NCBI GenBank assembly: GCA_029948255.1
Contig: JALIZF010001877.1
Location: 372,001-436,000 of the forward strand
Length of the DNA: 64,000 nt
Reading direction: 5' to 3'
DNA from: Telmatactis stephensoni
Lineage: Eukaryota; Cnidaria; Anthozoa; Actiniaria; Isophelliidae
Part shown: piece by piece, positions 13,390 to 22,930 of the stretch
How positions within the stretch are numbered: position 1 is the stretch's first letter
Layout: every line of letters starts with the position of its first letter
Program-made: the position numbers and the translations under genes
The notes under the pieces: generated by a model
The model's database searches: none
Told to the model about the DNA's origin: nothing
Seen by the model: the letters and a program-made list of their open reading frames with translations, nothing else

Positions 13390-13944
13390 GGATGTGCTGA
13401 CATATTTTGCTGCTGTAAAGCGTCATTGCTATGCTAGCGTGCGGCGCGCGATTTTGTAGGGAAAACATTTGATTTCTTTTGTATAGATCTGACACTCCGA
13501 TTGTTGTTTTCCACGTATAGCTAGAGAATGCTTGATAGCCACGCAGTTTTCTGAGGCTCTTATTGCGCCCGCTCGGGTCATTTTATCTCCGGTTTCTTTA
13601 AAAGGCCATAATATTTGGCGGATTTCATCAAACCAAAGTATTGCTGTTACTGCGTAAAATTTAAAAGATACAGAAGTTATTTGCACTACTAGCAAATTTG
13701 TAACGTTCGAAAAACCATAAAAGTTTCTTTGGAAACAATTTGTAAAACGTATGCTTGGCTTTATGCACTTTAGTCTCAAGGTTCATTACATTAATCTATT
13801 TTAATTCTTCAACTATGCATTGGTGAAGAAAATTATAGCTTTTTTGTGTGGCAATGACGTCACACAATGACGTCTTCAAATGCAAAAGTTACCTTGGGGA
13901 AGACAAATTTGAAAGCGATTCTTAAAGCAATATGTCAGTACACC
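13390..13944. mobile_element. DNA-transposon-like element, family A copy 1
   Basis: The ends are inverted: GGATGTGCTGACATATT on the left, and the complement of AATATGTCAGTACACC on the right. TTAA precedes the left end. The distal third matches the copy at 41,634-42,470 in order: TTTCTTTGGA, then CTTGGCTTTATGCAC, TGCATTG, AAATTATAGCTTTT and a TGACGTC-rich stretch. A 116-codon antisense frame inside (13,429-13,779) has no recognisable domain. It lies about 320 bp downstream of the GPCR stop codon. Confidence 0.6.
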
Positions 13945-14685
13945 ATTAATTATTACAAACACGAAAAAAGGGAAATATGGAAAAAATACACTGAGTGAAT
14001 TCTAAAAACTCGATGCCTCACTGTGATCCACTGAGGGCCAAAGAAAGCCGTTAGTCATGCCGAGTCTATACTTCAAAGGATTCACTGTGAATTTCTTTAC
14101 CATAACAGCATTAAATAACAAGCAGCTGAAAGTGGGAAGAGGAGGGGTACTAAGGGGGGTTTTCGACCCCTCTTGACCCCCAACGTATTGCTAGTCCTAC
14201 CATAATTTTGTTCATTTCAAATGTACATATTGGCACCGACTAGAGTAACAGATCTTTCATTTACTTAATTAATTGCTAGATATTTTAGTATATGTATATA
14301 TAAAAACGAAATTAATTGTAGCATTGAATCCACAATGCTTTATAAAGTAATAACATTAATTTATCGATGATGTCAGTAAGATAATACAGACCTATTTTTG
14401 CCGGGGATTTATTTTATTTTATTAACATAATAAATGGCAAGCATAGATTAGAATAGCTAGAATTATTGTATCTACTTGAAAATTGGATTTCCGCATGCCA
14501 ACTGATGTTTGTTATTTGGTGTGTGCGTACAACACAAACAAGCAAAAACAAAAATCTTAGCCGCAGATCTAGACGGGACCCAAGTCCGTGATCCATTGAG
14601 TACCCAACTGACGCACTAGGCACCGATCACCTTGAGCCCCCTGTTTATTCGCTTCCAGGTCACTCGGAAAGACGCTGTTCGATAA

Positions 14686-15593
14686 GGGACTGTGCAATAA
14701 TTATCAGGGGGAGGGGCGAAAAATGAGCTTCGCAAGGAGAAATATTACACAATACCCCCCTCTCAACAAAGGCGAATTAGCTCTGACCCCCCTCCAAATC
14801 TCCCAAAAATTATGACGCAACACCCCCCCCAACCATTACCTACAAATATAGTAAATATACCTACACCCTTTACTTGCTTTGTATTGTAACAACTTTGTAC
14901 AATTTTTAGTGAAATATCTTTGGTATTGAGAAAGATGTTGACCGCCTCATTGAAGAATTAGACTCTGCATTTGCTAAGTACCGAAGTGCTTATCACACTC
15001 AAAATCTAAAGCATCAGAAGCCACAAAGATAAAGGAGCAGAGAAAAAAGGGCAATTAAGAAGAGAAGGGTCACAGCTTCACAGAAAAGAAGGAAAAGAGC
15101 TTCTATTATCTTTAGGTCCCTGGGAGGAGATCCTATGAACAATGACTATGAACCATCGAATTATGGAATACCCAATCAATCGACGAGGAAACTTTATTTT
15201 TGTTTACATCAAAAACGGACAAGGCTTGTTTACGTGATTTATTTCATTCCCGTTGTTTCATTGGGGAAGCCAAAGAACTAGTTTGGGACTTCACTTGCAT
15301 TAAAGATCAGTTAAATTAGCTTGATAACTGACTCAAAATTGACGTTTATTGTGGACTTTTGATATATTTATCAAATACATTGTAATATTTGTCACACTGA
15401 TCATGTTTATGTTCAGATTCTTTGTTTCAAGGGAATTTTCACTTGACCATGTACATTTTAAATAAAACATGACTCACCCCCCCCCCCTCTGTCAAGTGGT
15501 TTATTTACCTTGAGCCTCCCTATCTTAGCATCAATTTACCTTATGCCCCCCTCTGTTTTTAGCCCCCCCTCCTAATAATTATTGCACAGTCCC
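14686..15593. mobile_element. PIF/Harbinger-like non-autonomous element
   Basis: The terminal inverted repeats GGGACTGTGCAATAATTAT (left) and ATAATTATTGCACAGTCCC (right) are perfect over 19 bp. TAA flanks both ends, as expected for the 3-bp TWA target duplication of PIF/Harbinger transposons. C-rich and G-rich stretches sit just inside both ends. The middle (about 14,912-15,210) retains a protein-like frame with stops, so no intact transposase is present. The length is about 0.9 kb. Confidence 0.7.
14912..15210 (+). pseudogene. residual coding fragment inside the Harbinger-like element
   Basis: One frame reads about 40 codons containing DVDRLIEELDSAF, then a single TAA, then a strongly basic stretch (KKRRV, QKRRKR) and about 30 further codons. 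The composition is protein-like for nearly 100 codons apart from the stop. A TTTTTAG resembling a splice acceptor precedes it. It may be an eroded exon of the element's own second protein or a captured host exon; I do not recognise the family. Confidence 0.35.
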
Positions 15594-16724
15594 TAACCCA
15601 AACGGAATGATTCTAGAGGAATATCACTGGGAAATACATTACATATGTCAACGTATGGGGTCACGGGTTCGGGCCCCTTCTGCGGTGTCCTTTTTACGAG
15701 CAGATTTACACTCACATCTACTTCTCATATATCTAATATCTTTTCGAACGACAATTTTAAATGATCGTCATTGTTCTTTCTTTACCATTGTTAAATAGAG
15801 ATATGTAAAATAAAAATTTGGCTTGCATCTTCATCACATGAAATGTAAAATGAAAGTCAACGGATTTACAGACTACTTGTCGATTATTGTTACAATGAAC
15901 CAGGAGATGTTGTGAGCTTACCCAAATACCCAAAAATATACAGACCAAAAGGAATCTTATAATAATCAAATGAGGGCAAATCGTTTTCATATATTTTAAA
16001 TTTTGTTCGTATTTTCACCATTTCGGTAGAAATTTCATGAGGGCTTTCCCCGGCAATCTGACTCATAGTTTCCAGTTTTTGGGCTTTTCAGTGACCAAAT
16101 TAAATACATACAAAGATCAATATGTATAGTACGTAATAACCACATGACTTATCTACCGTGGCTCGGTTGGGACTAGGACCTTGGTACTATATATACCGTC
16201 GTGTCATTTGCTGGATTTCATGTGACGTCATTCTCAATCTCTTTGGAATTTTCATCAGCTGAAAGACAAGCTTTCAAAGTAATCTTTTCTGGTTCTAAAG
16301 GCACGTGTTTGAACGTCAACTGAGGGGGATAATGATATCCATCAGCTGTTTGAACCCAGCAATATAATACGGCGGACGTTTGCAAAATGGAGGGGTACAA
16401 TATAGTAAGTCGTGGTACTCACCGTTTTTACCTTTCACAGTATCCCATAACATAGAATACAACATAAATAAGTCTAAAAACCAGAGCTCTTTTACTACTT
16501 ACAAACAAAAATCCTACATGCATACAACATACGTACATATAAGTTTGGAAGGCAGCAAACATGCCGAGTAAAAAATTGTTAAAAATTGGTTTGGTTGATT
16601 TTGGCATTAAATTCACTCCTGGAACTTTACCGAACTATCATCAAACGAATAAAACTGGATTTAACCTGTTTGGTAGGTTGTTGAGTCCACAGGAATACCG
16701 ATCGATTTTCTCATATTCAGTTAA

Positions 16725-17391
16725 GGTTGGTGCCTACTAATGCGAAGGTAATTTTCTTGGCCTAAAACCATGTGGGTATCAAAGAACCCATCATAGGCAG
16801 CTAGAATTCAAGAAAAAAAATTGGGGTCACCGTGCATATTAATGAGTTACACGTCATCAAATGTTGCAAGATCTGCTTATTCTAGAGGCCCAAAGAAAAA
16901 ATTATAAATGCTCCATATTTTGAAAAAATGTCTTAATAAAACGTTTACAACACAATGCTCTCATTTGTCAATTCCATATGAAACATGAAAACAAGGAATA
17001 ACAATTTTTTTCAATAACTTTTTACTAGTTTTAGGCCTGTTTTGGTTCATGACTGCCAAATGAAATGTCCAATTTTTGTTATTAAGTTTCGATTTTAAAT
17101 TCATAAAATATTTATGAAATTGTAGGATAATCTCCACCGTTACAATTTACAAAAATAAAAAAGAGGGGTATCCGTGCGATTTAGAAAGTTCCGATAAACG
17201 CACGAAAACTAATCAGAATTCGCGAAAATGATCAAAAATTCCCTAGACCTCCCTGGAGAGTAGAGAGATTTACAATGCATTGTGGGATCTTTTCAAGATG
17301 GCGGCCAAAACAGATCGTTTCTGGTAGAAATGGTAGTCAAAACAGACGTTGTACATCAGGTTTTATTCATCAACTGTGAATTATATTATAT
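16725..17391. mobile_element. TTAA-flanked element, family B copy 1 (right end lost)
   Basis: TTAA at 16,721-16,724 precedes a left end that matches the complete copy at 51,634-52,927. Shared order: CTAATGCGAA, AAAGAACCCAT, GGGGTCACC, AATGAGTTA, CGTCATCAAATGTTGC, GAGGGGTATCC, CGATAAACGCACGAAA, CAAGATGGCGGCC and TTTTATTCATCAA. It lacks about 0.5 kb present in the other copy between the GAGGGGTATCC and CGATAAACGC blocks. Its right terminus is missing where a LINE tail begins. Confidence 0.7.
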
Positions 17392-17547
17392 AAGGACTAC
17401 AACTTCTCTGTCATTGTTCAAGTCTTCACTGAAAACTCATCTTTTCAAGTTAGCTTATAATTTGAAATGACTTTTTCCCCCTCTTTCCCATGCGCCTAGA
17501 GCATATTTGTATAGGCGCAATATAAATGCATTATATTATTATTATTA
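17392..17547 (+). mobile_element. 5'-truncated LINE 3' end
   Basis: One frame reads LFKSSLKTHLFKLAYNLK and stops at 17,468. An 'FKSxLKTxLF' ending is typical of the C-terminus of CR1/L2-type reverse transcriptase ORFs. The stop is followed by about 50 bp of 3' UTR, then GTATAGGCGCAATATAAATG and a short TTA repeat, which is how such elements end. Only about 155 bp remain. A second tail with a similar ending lies at 60,793-60,900. Confidence 0.6.
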
Positions 17548-18457
17548 ACAAATAAAAACTAAAATAGTCTCGTTCGCTTGTCAGCAATGATCAGAAACCT
17601 GGGTTCTTTCTCTTAGTTCAATTTCTCTTGTTTTAGCATCTTTTAATATTCAGCAAGGCTCAAATGCAAATCTCCACAAAAGATACTTAACTTTCTAACG
17701 GTTCATAATTTGCTAGACTCAGCAGAAAAAATATGGTGCAAAATTAGCTATACTGGAATTTCTGATATACTCCTTTCTGTTATGAAAGAGGAGAATAAAG
17801 TAATTCAGTACCCTTTTTGACCGTTAGAAAGTTATTGGAAACTAATTAACTAGAAATTAATCATGAATTCGAACTCAGTCCCGGCAATTTCGAGTGTAAG
17901 GCCACATTTATACAAGCACGTTTTTCTTGACCAGGACAACGAGCCAAACGGGTCAAAAGAAAACTTGTGAAGGAAAACTTGCTAGTGTAGATACAGCAAT
18001 CCACAGTTTTGTTAGTCTCCTTCGCAGTTCTTCGTTATGTAACGTTCCATGCAAGCCGGAAAGGCTACGGCTCGTTAAGACACAAAAATGGCGAGCTGCT
18101 ACGGCTTCATTTCGTGAAAGGACATCATTTTATGAATATAGTTTGTGGATTAAGTAAAATATGCAATGTAATTAATTATGTGTGAAATAATAAATGGCGT
18201 CTTGGTCAAATCTATTTCTGGATTTCAAACAGCTGATGAATCTCATCATCTGCTTCAAATGGTGGTCAATGTTTGACCACCATGTGCTCTCAACCAGAGA
18301 ATATTCTATTGAAAACTTGTGTTTCAGCTGATGAAAATGACGTCATATGAAACCCAAGAATAGCTCGGACACATGGCGAATGAACAGAACTGTGTGAAAG
18401 ACGCTCATTGCGGGGAGTTAAATTTTGAACTCGAATTTTGAACTCATACTTAAGAGT

Positions 18458-18919
18458 TTAAGCATCGAAGACGAGGACGAGTTTCCATATTGATGCGCAT
18501 TTCTAATTTTACTAAATAAAATTAGTTATGAATAAAATAAATATGTAATGAAAGTAATATGTATTCTTTGAACCTTTAAAAAATTGCAATAATTTTTGAT
18601 TAGGTAACATTAAATTAATAAAAATGTGATTTGCAAAAGCTGAATGCACTCAACCGTTTTAATTCTATACGACCACTTTTCTCCTGATTCTCGTCATAGA
18701 ACGAGCTTCAAGGTTGAATGCATCCAGATTTGTAGATCATATTCTCATGTTTTCTCATTGCTGTAGCTACATCAATATTTATCGCTGTTTTCAAGAGTTC
18801 AGAGGCTATGCATTACTTTTGTTACCTATTTATTCGGTTGATAATCACTTGTATTTAATGCTAGAAACTCGCATCAGTGTAAACTCGTCTTCGTCCTTGT
18901 CCTCGTCTTCTGTGCTTAA
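18458..18919. mobile_element. TTAA-ended inverted-repeat element, family C copy 1
   Basis: The left end, TTAAGCATCGAAGACGAGG, and the right end, which is the complement of TTAAGCACAGAAGACGAGG, form inverted repeats rich in GACGAG triplets. The interior is AT-rich; an open frame (18,714-19,055) runs out of the element and is not gene-like. The element at 32,211-32,552 has a similar terminus (TTAAGCAACC followed by ACGACGACGG). Confidence 0.5.
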
Positions 18920-20499
18920 CCTCTCTATTGTCATGGAAACAGCCCCAAAAGGCTCAGTTCAGTCGAGTTGTGTCAAGGCTCCTTTTAAAATATCTAACAA
19001 AGCAACTGACTCGACCGATGTGCAGAAAGCGGAAAAGCTCAAAATATTGAAATAGAACACCATGTTTTTGTTCTATATATTTTGCTGATGTAGTGATATT
19101 TTTGCGATGGATAAACCTTTTTTATTAGTGAACCTCTCTAAGGCAAATTCACCAGATGTACGTATATGAGCTTTGATTAACGGCTTCGTTATTTCCGTCA
19201 TTCGAGGAAAAGAAAAGTTTTCTCACTTCAGAATAGATTCTTCCCACGTTCTACATTGTATATTTGAATACAACACCTGTTTAAGCCCAAGACAAAAAGA
19301 AACCTTTTTCTTCGTCCCTCGTGTGTTATAATTAAAACCAGCAGGATGCTCCTGGTGGTGCTTTGATACAGGCATTTAGCAGACAAACATATCATGTGAG
19401 AATAACAAGTAAGTGATTATAAGTTAGTATTGTGGCCGGTGATAAACCATGACCATTGAGTTCGTTGTGCCAAACTTGATTAAAGTTTTAGCTAAGGTGT
19501 GACGAGTTAGGCGCGGCAAGGTTCCAAACATATGTAGGGAGAAGCAGAAAAAATAAGTGAAAACTTTTTTATCAATGTTCTAGCTCTAAGACACAAAGGC
19601 AGTGTTATTTATTATATAGGTTATTCTGTGATAATTGACTCCTATTAACTCCGATCCCTCTGCTATCAGTTCGTAATCTTTTACCAATCAGACTGCATAT
19701 GTGCGTGCTACTCTGATTTTTGGCAATTTCATGTCATATCATGTTTTTCACGTTCATGATGTTTTCAAATTGAAAGATTATATAGAAATCTTATTTAAGC
19801 TTATTTAAAATTTAAAATAGCTTTTACTGATATTTCCACTAGTACAAAATGCATCTCAATTAGATTATTTTTTTTGGGTGGGGGGGGGGGGGGGGTAGAA
19901 GCTTACAGATGTGTTAAACATGGTGCCTTTAAACAGGGATTATAGCATATATTGGGAATTACAATAATATTCATATCACTTTGATTTATTACGTTTTTAA
20001 TAGGTGTTTATTTTGTGTTTCAATGAATTTCGCAAATAGTTAAAACGCTTATTGGTTTAAGTGTAGTTTTAAGGAATTCTTTACGGCACTGTGAAAGTAA
20101 TTATAAACCTCTAATCAGTTTGCATTGTTTAATCATTGTCTGAAACTATTTCTATGAAAGAAAGATATATCAGTGCGTTGTTTATAAAAGGTCATTCTAA
20201 AAGTCATAAAAAACAACCATTTCATCTAGTTTTCTACAAAATTGAAATAAAAAAGGACCAGATACAACTACTTTTCACAAGCTTGAAAGAGTGGTATCAA
20301 GACCTCTATCAACAGTAATGACTGAATATGAATGACTGGAAATATGTATTTACTAGTTTTACATTTCTGTTTTCTGTTTTCATCACTAACAAAACGTCAG
20401 TTTATCGATCGCTAGAAGTATTTTTTCAATTCTCTATAGATACTTTTCTTTGTTACGATGTTCATCTTTACAAAAGTAATTATTATATGTTCGTTTAAA

Positions 20500-22854
20500 C
20501 TACACTGCACCTGATGAATATGGATGAGTAGAGACATAGTGCATCTTCAGGGCATTTTTCTGATAAAACGCCCTTTCACAAAACTGGCACTTGAAAGGCT
20601 TGTTTGGCAAATGTGTTCTCTTATGGGTGTTTAACGTTGAGGCAAGAGTGAAGCCTTTTCCACAAACGTCGCACTTGTGAGGACGTTGACCGGTATGTCC
20701 AAATATATGGGCCTGCAAATTGCTCTTCTGGTTAAACCCTTTCTCACAATATGGACACTTGTACATCCTGACGTCAGAGTGAGTTCTCATGTGGTATTTG
20801 AGGTGCGTCAACTGCTTGAAACCTCGTCCACATTTAGTGCACTTGTGGGGCTTTTCACCTGTGTGAATATAACGGTGAATGCGTAGGTCAGCCTTCTGGT
20901 GAAATCGCTTGCCACAGAACTCACAAGCATGAGGTTTGTGTGCGGAATGAGTTCTCATGTGGGTGTACAAGTTGGATGTCCTGTTGAAAGTCTTGTTGCA
21001 GACTGAACATGAAATCTTCTTTTGAGAAGACTCATTGTCCTGAGCTGAGAGTTTTTCGGGGGACGCTGCGCTTGTATGAACTTGGTGAAAGGTTCTCTCC
21101 ATCTTTGTATTTGTCTTTTCAATGATTTGTGCTTTTTCTGTTCCAAGACTCTCACCAGACTGCGTGTTATTTTTTGGAGTATTTCTATTGTTATCAACAT
21201 GTACTAGTTTGTAATCCTCTGAGCCTTCTTTGCTGAGACTCCATGCTGATGTGCTATTGACTTTAGGGTTTAATATTTGGCTTACTGCATTTTTCTTCGT
21301 TTGATCATTTTCACAAGTTTTTCCCTCCATACTCTCTTTTGTATTCTGTTTTCTCATCATCGCTTCTCTCTCTGCTGCCAAGAATTCTTCAAAGGAGGAG
21401 TTACGATCAGTTGGTGAAATTTTCTCTTCAGTTTGATATTTTCTGTTCGTGACTGGTACATAGGCTGAAATGAAAGGAGATGGAACAACCAAGTTTTGGT
21501 TCTTTCTCATCTCCCCAAAAGGTGTTCCATTGGAACAACAAGGAAACATGCACTTAGCTTCTTGGTGGGGCTTGTCTTGAAATAAGGGCAGGTTTTTGGT
21601 CATATAAGGATTCTCTCTTAACGTCGTGCCATAGTTCAATTCTGCTAAATCTTGCAAACTACGAAAATTAGCTTCTTTGGAAATGACTTCAAGTTTCGGA
21701 TGCATCATGATGAAATTTGACCCATATGCTCTGCACTCTTCTGGAAATGTCCTTCGTTGTTCTTTTTGTTCTTTCTCCGTCTTAAGCTCTCTATCAAGAC
21801 TTTTTTCTGCTGTTGGATATTGATGGTAGTAAGGCATGAATGGAGCAAAGGGACTGATTTTCATCTCCTGTCCATGTGTTTTTAAACTTTTTGTAAGACC
21901 GTCAAAATGGTCAGCTGGCTTCTTAAAGGCTGATCCAAACTGAGCCTGAAGAGCTCTCATTCGCATTATTTCTTCGTTGTATGCTGTCATATAAGCTTCT
22001 TCGTTGATTGGAATAGAACTGTTTGCATCTGGTGGCATATAACCAAAACGCGTCTTCAAGGCATCAGGTGAGGATGGATAAAATTTATCGTACACGGCAG
22101 ACCGATAGTCTGGAGGAATTCCAAAAACGCCAAAGCCACTCGTATGCAAAGCCAAACGTTTACTTACAAGGAATTCTGCCCTGTCCTTCGTTGTGGGATA
22201 GAACAGTGTTGGGTAGCCTTGGATATTTTCGTAGTCTCGCGGGCTGAAATGTTCCATCTGGATTTCTTTCGGATGCCATGGTTTTTCATGGATATGTTTT
22301 GCTGGTTGAGTCTCTGGAACCTGTACTTTATGATAGACAGTTGTATGTTCTTTATCATACATGCTTCTTTTTAAAGGTATTCCAGTGTTTTCTGTTCTGC
22401 TCTGATCAAGGTGTACGTCGTCTTCAATACTCTTCACATCAATGCTTTCGTCTTTCTTCTCATTATTTTTCTCGTGTCTGGAACCGGTATCCTGTAAGTC
22501 CCCGTCAGTTTTATTCTCTTCACCAAAATATTCGCCATCAACTTTGCTCTTTATTTCTAGCTTTGCTGGTCCGTTTAGATCGATTGTCTGCTTTCCGTCG
22601 GACGGCGATTCATTGAAGGCAGCCTGCAAAAATGGAGATGGGGAGTCGCCTTTGTCTTGTTGGGCGGGTTCTGATTTTATCTTTAAAATTCCAGAAGCAA
22701 AGCGTGGAGAGCTTGTTCTTTCTGTCTCAAAACAAGGTTTTATAAGGTCTTGCTTTCTTGGAGATTGATCGGTTTTTTCCTCCTCTTGTTTTACCAGGGC
22801 AGGGAATTCAGAACAACAGTTGGCATCTAGATGAAGAAACGTTTGAGATGTCAT
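20500..22854 (-). CDS. six-finger C2H2 zinc-finger transcription factor
   Basis: 784 residues if translation begins at the first ATG of the exon (22,854). The frame stays open upstream to a strong acceptor (TTTTCTTTTCAG, exon from 22,930), so a coding upstream exon cannot be excluded. Residues 1 to about 600 are low-complexity, rich in Lys, Glu and Ser, with sumoylation-type motifs such as KIKSEP near the N-terminus. The last 170 residues hold six tandem C2H2 fingers with near-standard linkers (HTGEKPHKC, HTGQRPHKC). The cores are CSVCNKTF, CEFCGKRF, CTKCGRGF, CPYCEKGF, CDVCGKGF and CQFCERAF, ending about eight residues before the stop. Finger 2 and its linker (FHQK...HTGEKPHKC) resemble GFI1-type fingers, but no SNAG domain is seen at the N-terminus, so I do not assign orthology. 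Role: probably a nuclear sequence-specific DNA-binding regulator; targets unknown. Confidence 0.85.
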   Translation of the reverse strand: MTSQTFLHLDANCCSEFPALVKQEEEKTDQSPRKQDLIKPCFETERTSSPRFASGILKIKSEPAQQDKGDSPSPFLQAAFNESPSDGKQTIDLNGPAKLEIKSKVDGEYFGEENKTDGDLQDTGSRHEKNNEKKDESIDVKSIEDDVHLDQSRTENTGIPLKRSMYDKEHTTVYHKVQVPETQPAKHIHEKPWHPKEIQMEHFSPRDYENIQGYPTLFYPTTKDRAEFLVSKRLALHTSGFGVFGIPPDYRSAVYDKFYPSSPDALKTRFGYMPPDANSSIPINEEAYMTAYNEEIMRMRALQAQFGSAFKKPADHFDGLTKSLKTHGQEMKISPFAPFMPYYHQYPTAEKSLDRELKTEKEQKEQRRTFPEECRAYGSNFIMMHPKLEVISKEANFRSLQDLAELNYGTTLRENPYMTKNLPLFQDKPHQEAKCMFPCCSNGTPFGEMRKNQNLVVPSPFISAYVPVTNRKYQTEEKISPTDRNSSFEEFLAAEREAMMRKQNTKESMEGKTCENDQTKKNAVSQILNPKVNSTSAWSLSKEGSEDYKLVHVDNNRNTPKNNTQSGESLGTEKAQIIEKTNTKMERTFHQVHTSAASPEKLSAQDNESSQKKISCSVCNKTFNRTSNLYTHMRTHSAHKPHACEFCGKRFHQKADLRIHRYIHTGEKPHKCTKCGRGFKQLTHLKYHMRTHSDVRMYKCPYCEKGFNQKSNLQAHIFGHTGQRPHKCDVCGKGFTLASTLNTHKRTHLPNKPFKCQFCERAFYQKNALKMHYVSTHPYSSGAV

Positions 22855-22930
22855 GGTTAAGCTGCACAGAGCGTTTGGGAGACTTTGAAAGATGCTGATG
22901 GACTTCACAGATGAGTTGTTAGGATTTATG
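22855..22930 (-). other. 5' part of the zinc-finger exon, acceptor-bounded
   Basis: The exon begins at 22,930 just after TTTTCTTTTCAG. The next 76 bases are in frame with the zinc-finger protein and contain no stop and no ATG. They are probably 5' UTR, with a non-coding first exon upstream. A possible donor (AGCAG|GTAAAC) occurs near 24,070 on this strand, but the link is speculative. Confidence 0.4.

Larger units (their letters stand above)
13071..20499. other. repeat-rich intergenic region
   Basis: Outside the elements listed separately (13.4, 14.7, 16.7, 17.4 and 18.5 kb) the sequence is AT-rich with no supported gene. It would include the 3' UTRs of the GPCR and of the opposing zinc-finger gene, which converge here. 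A G homopolymer of about 20 sits at 19,876-19,895. Confidence 0.6.

Noticed and set aside
15655..15690. Possible tRNA B-box (GGGTTCGGGCCCC)
   Set aside because: No cloverleaf or A-box at the right distance could be drawn upstream.
22023..22768. Open frames on the + strand within the zinc-finger gene
   Set aside because: Antisense shadows of the 784-residue coding exon.
22855..22908. A longer zinc-finger protein starting at 22,908
   Set aside because: The codon there is GTG, not ATG. The first ATG of the exon is at 22,854; an upstream coding exon remains possible but is not visible.
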